A DNA stretch of 9,769 nt from Candidatus Pacearchaeota archaeon (GTDB lineage: Archaea > Nanobdellota > Nanobdellia > Pacearchaeales > GW2011-AR1): the NCBI GenBank assembly GCA_002688335.1, contig NZCQ01000025.1:1-9769 (forward strand), in the 5' to 3' direction. Numbering within the stretch: the stretch's first letter is position 1; every line of letters begins with the position of its first letter. Positions 1-5,719 of this stretch are shown piece by piece. Made by a program: the position numbers and the translations under genes. The notes beneath the pieces were generated by a model. It was not told the origin of the DNA. It made no database searches and worked only from the letters and a program-made list of their open reading frames with translations.

Positions 1-1
1 C

Positions 2-289
2 TTCTCAATTTTCGCTAAATCGTATGCGATAACACATCTAAACGAACCGCCCATCTTACAAAAGCTATACAAATATCTATCAATAGAAAAAGTAGCCACC
101 CTAGGGATCATAGCAACCTTAATCGGAATCATCATATACATATCAATCTTCTTAAGCTGGATCAACTCAAATTTCAGCAATTTAAATCAGATTAAAAACC
201 TAGTTCTAGCATTAACAATAACAACAATAGGTATACAAACAATATTCTCATCATTTATGTTAAGCATATTGGGAATTAAAGAAAAATGA
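2..289 (+). CDS. Membrane-anchored family 2 glycosyltransferase, C-terminal fragment (5' end off window)
   Basis: The frame is open from the left edge to a TGA at 287-289 and gives 95 residues. A basic and aromatic interface segment comes first (about residues 1-30, with AKSYAITHL). Two hydrophobic helices follow, about residues 31-53 and 67-91, and the chain ends FSSFMLSILGIKEK. This tail is typical of GT2 dolichol-phosphate-sugar-synthase-like or GtrB-like enzymes, in which a cytoplasmic GT-A catalytic domain is followed by two C-terminal transmembrane helices. Such enzymes move a sugar from a nucleotide donor to a polyprenyl carrier or growing glycan. The catalytic domain, and so the donor specificity, lies outside the window. 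The gene converges on the toxin-antitoxin pair with a 1-bp gap. The family call rests on the tail alone. A fragment of another polytopic protein is possible but less likely. Confidence 0.7.
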   Translation, partial: FSIFAKSYAITHLNEPPILQKLYKYLSIEKVATLGIIATLIGIIIYISIFLSWINSNFSNLNQIKNLVLALTITTIGIQTIFSSFMLSILGIKEK

Positions 290-299
290 ACTATTTTTT
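281..299. terminator. Possible bidirectional poly-T terminator between convergent genes
   Basis: The plus strand has a run of six T at 294-299, just after the glycosyltransferase stop at 289. The minus strand has a run of five T (the A-run 282-286 on the plus strand), just after the vapC stop at 291. Archaeal RNA polymerase terminates at short U-tracts without needing a hairpin, so two opposed T-runs flanking the 1-bp gap are well placed to end both transcripts. No hairpin is seen. The call is by position and base composition only, in a sequence that is A+T-rich throughout. Confidence 0.35.
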
Positions 300-689
300 A
301 ACATATGCTACATTATCAAAGTCTTCAAATCCCTGATCGCCAGTTAAGAATTTAACCCCTAATCTTTCAGCAACAACATAACCAATTACATCGGGAATAG
401 ATAAATCCCTGTGCTTAATTTTTAAATCCATAGCCTTAATTAAATCTTCAAAAAGAATTTCAACCACAGATCCCCAATATTTTTGAGAGATCCCATCAGC
501 ACTAGATTTATCCATCTCTTTCTTCAAGTTATAATTTAGCTCAGCAATATTAAAAACAGTAGTAACAATCCCAACATCTCTATATTTAGCATAATTAGAG
601 TTGCCGTTAATAATCTCAAGAAAAGCATAAGTATCAAAAAAATAAGTCTCCTCTAAGTCATTCATCCCAGCTTTCTCTATCTCCCTCAT
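291..689 (-). CDS. vapC: PIN-domain toxin, VapC-like ribonuclease
   Basis: The 132-residue protein has the spaced acidic residues of a PIN nuclease: D19 in YFFDTYAFLE, E50 in FNIAEL, D100 in LSIPDVIGY, and D118 in the C-terminal FLTGDQGF motif. VapC toxins are Mg-dependent RNases, often cutting tRNA or rRNA, that are inhibited by the antitoxin encoded upstream. The gene lies directly downstream of an AbrB-like antitoxin and overlaps it. Two starts are possible. The ATG at 689 has a strong Shine-Dalgarno sequence (AAGGAGAT, GGAG at 700-697) seven bases upstream, inside vapB. The ATG at 665 lies four bases before the vapB stop and puts the first PIN strand nearer the N terminus, as is usual in the family. 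I give the longer form because of its ribosome binding site. The toxin family is clear; the RNA target cannot be told. Confidence 0.85.
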   Translation of the reverse strand: MREIEKAGMNDLEETYFFDTYAFLEIINGNSNYAKYRDVGIVTTVFNIAELNYNLKKEMDKSSADGISQKYWGSVVEILFEDLIKAMDLKIKHRDLSIPDVIGYVVAERLGVKFLTGDQGFEDFDNVAYVKK

Positions 690-879
690 CTAATATCTCC
701 TTAACAGATCTTTTAAACTTAAAAATCCCAAAATGTTCCCTCAATGGATTCTCTCTTTTTAAAATTAATACCTTCACCTTATCGTTCTCAGAAAAGTTTT
801 CTTTTTTTATTTTTTCCATAGGTATAACTATGCCTAAGCTTCTCCCCCACTTTCTTAGCTGTGACTCAACTTCTATCAT
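658..879 (-). CDS. vapB: AbrB/MazE-type (VapB-like) antitoxin
   Basis: The 73-residue protein has a SpoVT-AbrB swapped-hairpin DNA-binding domain at about residues 5-40. It shows the RKWGRSLGIVIP signature followed by a basic helix (MEKIKKENF) and the turn ENDKVKVLI. The C-terminal third ends EGDRESWDE. This short acidic/aromatic tail is like those with which VapB antitoxins thread into the VapC active site. The usual role is to neutralise the toxin and repress the vapBC promoter as a dimer. The start ATG at 879 is the only sensible one. It has no Shine-Dalgarno motif but lies about 25 bp from a TATA box centred near 904, so translation is probably leaderless. The last 32 bases overlap vapC if the toxin starts at 689. 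Confidence 0.85.
   Translation of the reverse strand: MIEVESQLRKWGRSLGIVIPMEKIKKENFSENDKVKVLILKRENPLREHFGIFKFKRSVKEILDEGDRESWDE
695..702 (-). promoter_or_regulatory. Shine-Dalgarno site for vapC inside vapB
   Basis: The minus strand reads AAGGAGAT here, with GGAG seven bases before the ATG at 689. It lies within the vapB codons for its KEI residues (about 60-62). It favours the longer VapC start over the ATG at 665, which has no comparably spaced purine motif. Toxin translation from a site inside the antitoxin message would couple the two products. Confidence 0.55.
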
Positions 880-897
880 GATTATACCAATATAATC

Positions 898-909
898 AAA
901 TATATAAAT
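898..909. promoter_or_regulatory. Shared near-palindromic TATA box for two divergent leaderless genes
   Basis: The plus strand reads AAATATATAAAT and the minus strand ATTTATATATTT, which contains the archaeal consensus TTTATATA. The centre (about 904.5) is 25-26 bp from the vapB ATG at 879 and 26-27 bp from the glycosyltransferase ATG at 931. That is the normal TATA-to-start distance in archaea, so both transcripts would begin at or very near their start codons. On the minus strand the box is preceded by a purine-rich GAAACA, a plausible BRE. Neither gene has a Shine-Dalgarno motif. A VapBC complex binding here could also control the glycosyltransferases (inference). Confidence 0.6.
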
Positions 910-930
910 GTTTCTTCCTCACTAACAAAT

Positions 931-2058
931 ATGAAAACAGCAATCTTCCACAACGCAATGGATAATATCGGCGGAGCAGAGCTAGTGGACTTAATTCTAG
1001 CAAAAGAATTAAATGCAGATATTTACACCACAAATATTGACAAAGAAAAGATAAGAAAAATGGGTTTCAAAACAGACAAAATCTATAGCCTTGGAAAAGT
1101 TCCAATAAATGCCCCCTTTAGACAAGAAGCAATATACTGGAGATTCAGATTCTTAAACGTCGAAAAAAGATTTAGAAAAAAATATGATTTTTATATCATA
1201 GCAGGAGACTGGGCAATGCCTGCCGCTATAAATAACAAACCCCATCTCTGGTATGTCTACTCTCCAACAAGGGAAATCTGGGACCTATATGAATATACAA
1301 GAAATAAAATTGAACATCAAATTTCTAAACACATTTTTGATATTTGGATATTTCTTAGAAGAAAACTAAACCACAAGGAAGCAAAAAAAGTAACCAACCT
1401 AATAGCTATCTCAGATAATGTTAAAAATAGGATTAAAAAATATCTAAATAGAAAATCCACAATAATTTACCCCCCAACCCAAACAGACATATACAAAAAT
1501 AAACCTTCAAAGAATTATTGGCTATCGGTGAATAGATTAATAGATCATAAAAGAATTGAGCTCCAGTTAAGAGCATTCAAAAATCTGCCTAATGAAAAAC
1601 TAATAATAATCGGAAGCTATGAGTCCTCTAAACATTTTGAAAGATATGTAAAATATATCAAAAGAATAAAACCAAAAAACGTAGAGATAAGATCCTGGGT
1701 TTCTCAAAATGAATTAATAAATCTATATTCAGAATGTAAGGGTTTCATAACCACTTCCTTAAATGAAGATTATGGCATGACGGTTGTTGAAGCCATGGCT
1801 TCAGGTAAACCAGTAATAGCCCCAAATGAAGGAGGATATAAAGAAACAATAACAAACAAAACAGGCATTTTAATAGATGATATAACCTCTATAAAGATTA
1901 TCGAAGCAATAAATAAAATAAATAACAAACTAATGGACAACTCAAAAGCATATATAAAAGACTGCCAAGAGCAAGCAAGAAAATTTGACACTAAAATTTT
2001 CGTCAAGAAAATAAAGGAGAAAATCAACAAACACTATGAAAATAGCAATACTTCATGA
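931..2058 (+). CDS. Family 4 glycosyltransferase, GT-B fold (first of tandem pair)
   Basis: The 375-residue protein is a retaining GT4-type glycosyltransferase that would move a sugar from a nucleotide donor to a lipid-linked glycan on the cytoplasmic side. The N-terminal Rossmann half begins MKTAIFHNAM and has a glycine-rich NIGGAELV loop (residues 12-19). The linker reads STIIYPPTQTD (176-186). The donor-binding half starts at about WLSVNRLIDHKR (197-208). It carries the EX7E motif (E279 and E287) within EDYGMTVVEAMASGKPVIAP and the GG at 301-302 of NEGGYKE. No transmembrane segment is evident. The message is probably leaderless from the TATA box near 904, and its end overlaps the next, related gene by 23 bases, so the two are likely co-transcribed. 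Donor sugar and linkage cannot be read from the sequence. Confidence 0.9.
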   Translation: MKTAIFHNAMDNIGGAELVDLILAKELNADIYTTNIDKEKIRKMGFKTDKIYSLGKVPINAPFRQEAIYWRFRFLNVEKRFRKKYDFYIIAGDWAMPAAINNKPHLWYVYSPTREIWDLYEYTRNKIEHQISKHIFDIWIFLRRKLNHKEAKKVTNLIAISDNVKNRIKKYLNRKSTIIYPPTQTDIYKNKPSKNYWLSVNRLIDHKRIELQLRAFKNLPNEKLIIIGSYESSKHFERYVKYIKRIKPKNVEIRSWVSQNELINLYSECKGFITTSLNEDYGMTVVEAMASGKPVIAPNEGGYKETITNKTGILIDDITSIKIIEAINKINNKLMDNSKAYIKDCQEQARKFDTKIFVKKIKEKINKHYENSNTS

Positions 2059-3343
2059 TGATTTCTCCATAACAGGAGGAGGAGAAAAGTTAATAGGATT
2101 AATGGCAAAAGAGTTGAATAATAACGGATTCAAAACAGATATAATAACCCGCAACCTTTCAGGAGAAACTCTAAAAATAATACCAAATAACCTAAACATA
2201 ATAGATCTAAATGAAAAATCTAAAGAACAAGACAGCAGAATTCTTTTCAAGAGGCTTGAACTAAAAGGGTATGATTTTTACATTTTTTCAGGCCACAATT
2301 GTATTTATGCTGCAAAAGATCACAAACCGAATATGCTATACAACCACAACATTCCCTATTCTGAATTCAAATCAGAATCTTCTAAAGTAAACAAATCAAA
2401 AGAATGGTTAGATAGCCATGACTTAAATCAGAGGTTAGAACTGATGGGGAATCCCCTTATTGAAAGAATATGGAACAGAATCTTAACATTCAAGAAAAGA
2501 TTCATAAAAAAGAATTTACCAAACAGCATAGCTTATAAGATAGATAGGGCCAGATATCTGATCTCAAAACAGACACCCATAAAAGATAATCTTCAATTAA
2601 GCACACACTATCAGAATATTTCTCAAATCCAGAAAATTATTGTAAATAGTAAGAATATAAAAACTAAAGTAAAAAAAGCGTATAACCGAGATTCCATTGT
2701 AATATATCCCCCAATAGAAACCTCAAAATATAAAAATAAAAATAACAAAGATTATTGGATTTCAATAAATAGAATAACCCCCTTAAAAAGAATAGAATTG
2801 CAAATTGAAGCATTCTCAAAACTCCCTAACCAAAACTTAAAAGTTATAGGAAATATTGAAGATGAAAATTATTATGAATCTTTAAAAAAGAAAAAACCAA
2901 GAAATGTTATTTTTTTAGGAACCATTTCTGAAGAAAAATTAATAAAAGAATTAAGTGAATGTAGGGGCTTATTATTTACTGCAAAAGATGAAGACTTTGG
3001 AATGGCAGTAGTTGAAGCAATGGCTTCAGGAAAACCAGTAATAGCTCCAAATGAAGGAGGTTGTAAGGAAACAATAATTGAGAATAAAACAGGATATTTA
3101 ATTGATAATATTGATAAAGATAAAATAGTCCAAAAAATAGAACTAATAAACAAAAAACTCGCTAGCAATCCAAATCAATATATTGATCTCTGTAAAAAAC
3201 AAGCAAAAGAATTTGACATAAGCAAATTCTCCAAAAACATAATTAAAGAAATAAATCTCATGGCTAACAACAGATCATCTTATTCCGGTTTTAAACTTAA
3301 ACCAAGCAACAAATCTCCTATATCTCAAAGATCTCCTTTTTAA
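2036..3343 (+). CDS. Family 4 glycosyltransferase, GT-B fold (second of tandem pair)
   Basis: The 435-residue protein has the same architecture as the upstream neighbour. It has a glycine-rich loop in SITGGGEKL (11-19), a linker SIVIYPPIET (220-229), a donor half from WISINRITPLKR (241-252), and an EX7E motif at E319/E327 inside EDFGMAVVEAMASGKPVIAP. It is longer mainly because of a charged insert at about residues 105-195 and a C-terminal tail after about residue 408. The two proteins share a near-identical stretch around the EX7E motif, so a tandem duplication with divergence is likely. The start is the ATG at 2036, overlapping the first gene; the nearest GGAG (2016-2019) lies 16 bases upstream, too far for a standard ribosome site, so reading may depend on coupling. 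The last 69 bases overlap the convergent sulfotransferase gene. It probably adds another sugar to the same glycan. Confidence 0.88.
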   Translation: MKIAILHDDFSITGGGEKLIGLMAKELNNNGFKTDIITRNLSGETLKIIPNNLNIIDLNEKSKEQDSRILFKRLELKGYDFYIFSGHNCIYAAKDHKPNMLYNHNIPYSEFKSESSKVNKSKEWLDSHDLNQRLELMGNPLIERIWNRILTFKKRFIKKNLPNSIAYKIDRARYLISKQTPIKDNLQLSTHYQNISQIQKIIVNSKNIKTKVKKAYNRDSIVIYPPIETSKYKNKNNKDYWISINRITPLKRIELQIEAFSKLPNQNLKVIGNIEDENYYESLKKKKPRNVIFLGTISEEKLIKELSECRGLLFTAKDEDFGMAVVEAMASGKPVIAPNEGGCKETIIENKTGYLIDNIDKDKIVQKIELINKKLASNPNQYIDLCKKQAKEFDISKFSKNIIKEINLMANNRSSYSGFKLKPSNKSPISQRSPF

Positions 3344-4345
3344 AAACGATGAAATCCTAAAAGGCATTATTCTAATCTCTCTTAAAAAATCTCTTAAAAA
3401 TCCGCATATATTCAAATAAAATCTCCTCACAGAATAATAAAACTCTTTAACGTAATAATGATAAAACTTCTTAACGTAAAAGACTAACCCCTCTTGAATA
3501 TACTTTTCTTTCAAACCATAAAAATAGTATTTCAACCCTAGAATCTCTAGTCCTCGAAAAAAAGAAGGATCCTTCTTTTTAAATCGATCACTTAGGACCT
3601 TAGCATAATCATAAATCCTATAATCATAACTTACTACATCCTTTGTTAAATCCTTAGCCTTGATCACTTGCTTTTCATCCAAGAAGTTTTTAGATATGTT
3701 CTTATTCCCAACAAATTTTCTCAGCCCCATTAGTTTATAAATATAGAATATATCCTCCTTATTTTCAGCAATCCCTACAAAATACATCTTCCCCATAATC
3801 TTTAGCACTTCATTAATTGAATCTTCAACAGAATTCTCAAAAATATTCCTGTCTATGCATTGCATAGACAAAAATTTAAAAATATAATTCTTAAAAGATT
3901 TACTATTCCAATACCTTTTAGGATTATTTCTATTATCATACCAACAATCAAAAGAAAAATCATTTTCACCCTTTGGAAATATTTTCTTTCTTGAAGCCTC
4001 ATCTAATAAATAATACCTAGTCCGATCATAATTATATTGAGAGATAGTTCTAGATATCGGATCTCTTAAAAACAATATATATCTAACATCCCTATCAGGG
4101 AAAAAATCATGGATCCCATAATAAACAACATGACCATAAATCACCTTAACTTTTTCCTTCTTTGATCTATCCATCAATTTAAAATGATTCTCAATATCTC
4201 TAATTTTATTAAGAAAAGGATATACATTAGAATATAATTGAATTACCTCATCTTCATTAAAATTAGCTAATATGTTATTAAGAATAGACGTCCCTGCACA
4301 TTTAGAAACATGAATAAAAACATAAAGTGGATCTTTTTTTTTCAT
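3275..4345 (-). CDS. PAPS-dependent carbohydrate sulfotransferase
   Basis: The 356-residue protein has both PAPS-binding signatures of the sulfotransferase fold: a 5'-phosphosulfate loop, FIHVSKCAGTS (residues 10-20), and a 3'-phosphate motif, LFLRDPISRTISQY (91-104, with R94 and S98). Further family marks are VGIAENKEDIF (190-200) and DYRIYDYAKVLSDRF (241-255). The family resembles Golgi-type and bacterial polysaccharide sulfotransferases, which move sulfate from PAPS to a sugar hydroxyl. The last 90 or so residues form an unusual aromatic and basic tail with repeated V(K/R)xFY units (291-310) and many arginines (about 330-345); it may lie on the membrane. The gene follows the ABC ATPase-methyltransferase with a 24-bp gap, which points to a shared glycan substrate. 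The predicted 3' end overlaps the convergent glycosyltransferase by 69 bases. Function class is secure; acceptor unknown. Confidence 0.85.
   Translation of the reverse strand: MKKKDPLYVFIHVSKCAGTSILNNILANFNEDEVIQLYSNVYPFLNKIRDIENHFKLMDRSKKEKVKVIYGHVVYYGIHDFFPDRDVRYILFLRDPISRTISQYNYDRTRYYLLDEASRKKIFPKGENDFSFDCWYDNRNNPKRYWNSKSFKNYIFKFLSMQCIDRNIFENSVEDSINEVLKIMGKMYFVGIAENKEDIFYIYKLMGLRKFVGNKNISKNFLDEKQVIKAKDLTKDVVSYDYRIYDYAKVLSDRFKKKDPSFFRGLEILGLKYYFYGLKEKYIQEGLVFYVKKFYHYYVKEFYYSVRRFYLNICGFLRDFLREIRIMPFRISSFLKRRSLRYRRFVAWFKFKTGIR
3850..3870. repeat. 21-bp palindrome inside the sulfotransferase gene
   Basis: Two 10-base arms (TGTCTATGCA and TGCATAGACA) are exact reverse complements around a single central T. 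As RNA this could form a nine-pair stem with a three-base loop. It lies within codons for about residues 159-166 of the sulfotransferase. It may be chance, a protein-binding site or an mRNA hairpin; nothing else in the window repeats it that I could see. Confidence 0.6.
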
Positions 4346-4369
4346 ATTATATTCTCAGATATTCAAAGC

Positions 4370-5719
4370 CTATAAAAAAACACGAAATATTCTCAATAAA
4401 TCTTTTTTATCAGAACTCAGATATTCTCCCTCCTTTACCACATTTAGATTAAATGGAGCCAAATTTAGATGCAATCCATTATCCCTAAGACCAAACCCTG
4501 ATTCAATATCAACATTTACATCATTTTTATATCTCTCTAAATTAACTCCATCAACTATGATTACATACCCATATTTCTTTAATTTAGAAATGATTCTTAA
4601 AACATCTTCGTTAGACAAATGTTGTAAAACAAATCGAATTATACAAAGATCTCCAAGAGGTAACTCCTCACTTACAATATCTTTTGTTACAAAATTTATA
4701 TTTTTTCTAGAATATAATGACTTATTATGTTCTATCAATGAATCTACTATATCTACTCCAACATAATTAACACCATCAAGATTCAATAAATTTCCCATAC
4801 GAAAATCTCCGCATCCAAGATCCACTATAGATCTAATGTCTTTCTCAACAATAAGCTTATTTATATAATCCCTAAAAGGTAAGCAATTTTCAAAATCAGA
4901 ACCAGTTCCAGAATAAAAGAGCTCATCCCCCTTACCCCAATGTTTTTCCTGATAAACATCATGGAATGTATTCTTACGAATATAACCCTCAATTACATCA
5001 TTTGGCTCTCCATCATTAATAATCTTCCCTCCACTTATCAATAAAACCCTATCACAATATTTTTTAATCAAATTCAAGTTATGACTCACTAAAATCACAC
5101 TAGCCCCTCCCCTAACCAACTCTTCAATTTTCTTCAATGCCTTATCTTTAAACTCTAAATCTACGCCACTATTTATTGCCTCATCTATCAGCATAATATC
5201 AGGATTTTTATGAGCAACGCAATGGAGAGTGATCGAAAAACAAAGCCTATTAATCATTCCAGAAGAAAACTGATAAACCTTACTATCCAAATAATCTGAA
5301 AGCCCAGAAAATTCAACAATTTCATCAAACCTCTTATTAATCTCAATTTTATCTAAACCCCATAACATTCCAATTAGATAGATATTATCTCTCATACTTA
5401 ATTTTTTCTTCAAGCCGTGATTAAATCCAGTCAAATAAACAACCTTGCCCTTAGTCCAAATTTCACCAGAATCATATCCATAGATCTTGTTTATCATTCT
5501 TAGTAAGGTAGATTTTCCAGACCCATTCCTCCCTATTATCCCTAAATTTTCCCCCTTTTTAACTTTAAAAGAAATGTCCCTCAAAACATCAAATTCATTT
5601 CTGGACTTCTTATCGGAGAAAAGGTTTAACATATTAGAAAGAAAACTATCTCTATTCTTAACAGATCGAATAAACTTCTTATTTAATTCCCTAACAATAA
5701 TACTATTTTCTTCTTTCAT
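4370..5719 (-). CDS. Wzt-like polysaccharide-export ABC ATPase fused to a SAM methyltransferase
   Basis: The 449-residue protein has two parts. Residues 1-250 are an ABC ATPase of the Wzt/teichoic-acid export type, with Walker A GRNGSGKST (63-71), the degenerate signature FSSGM (151-155) usual in this subfamily, Walker B IMLIDE (175-180) and the switch histidine in VSHNL (211-215). Residues about 258-449 are a class I SAM methyltransferase. They have an SGTGSDFENC lead-in (270-279), motif I VDLGCGDFRMG (299-309), an acidic strand end in VGVDI (320-324), LQHLSNED (365-372) and a late NLAPFNL (419-425). Bacterial Wzt proteins carry a carbohydrate-binding beta-sandwich in this position. The ATG overlaps the permease stop (ATGA), with GGAG five bases before it. 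The protein should energise export of a glycan and methylate it or a related acceptor; the coupling of the two is inferred. Confidence 0.87.
   Translation of the reverse strand: MKEENSIIVRELNKKFIRSVKNRDSFLSNMLNLFSDKKSRNEFDVLRDISFKVKKGENLGIIGRNGSGKSTLLRMINKIYGYDSGEIWTKGKVVYLTGFNHGLKKKLSMRDNIYLIGMLWGLDKIEINKRFDEIVEFSGLSDYLDSKVYQFSSGMINRLCFSITLHCVAHKNPDIMLIDEAINSGVDLEFKDKALKKIEELVRGGASVILVSHNLNLIKKYCDRVLLISGGKIINDGEPNDVIEGYIRKNTFHDVYQEKHWGKGDELFYSGTGSDFENCLPFRDYINKLIVEKDIRSIVDLGCGDFRMGNLLNLDGVNYVGVDIVDSLIEHNKSLYSRKNINFVTKDIVSEELPLGDLCIIRFVLQHLSNEDVLRIISKLKKYGYVIIVDGVNLERYKNDVNVDIESGFGLRDNGLHLNLAPFNLNVVKEGEYLSSDKKDLLRIFRVFL
4371..4378 (-). promoter_or_regulatory. Possible internal TATA box for the sulfotransferase gene
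   Basis: The minus strand reads TTTTTATA, overlapping the stop codon of the ABC ATPase gene and centred about 30 bp before the sulfotransferase ATG at 4345. Initiation 26 bp downstream would give a leader of about three bases. The ATG has no clear Shine-Dalgarno motif, which fits a near-leaderless message. The call is weak because T-rich runs are common here. Confidence 0.25.

Noticed and set aside
1770..3168. Minus-strand open frames at 1770-2030 and 2872-3168 with similar sequences
   Set aside because: Their likeness only mirrors the duplicated EX7E region of the two glycosyltransferases on the other strand.
3360..3480. CRISPR-like or tandem repeat in the T- and A-rich stretch
   Set aside because: There are only two imperfect copies without regular spacers, and they encode the repeated V(K/R)xFY units of the sulfotransferase tail.
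4370..4950. C-terminal half of the ABC ATPase as a standard Wzt carbohydrate-binding domain
   Set aside because: It contains VDLGCGDFRMG and other class I methyltransferase features, and does not look like an immunoglobulin-like beta-sandwich.
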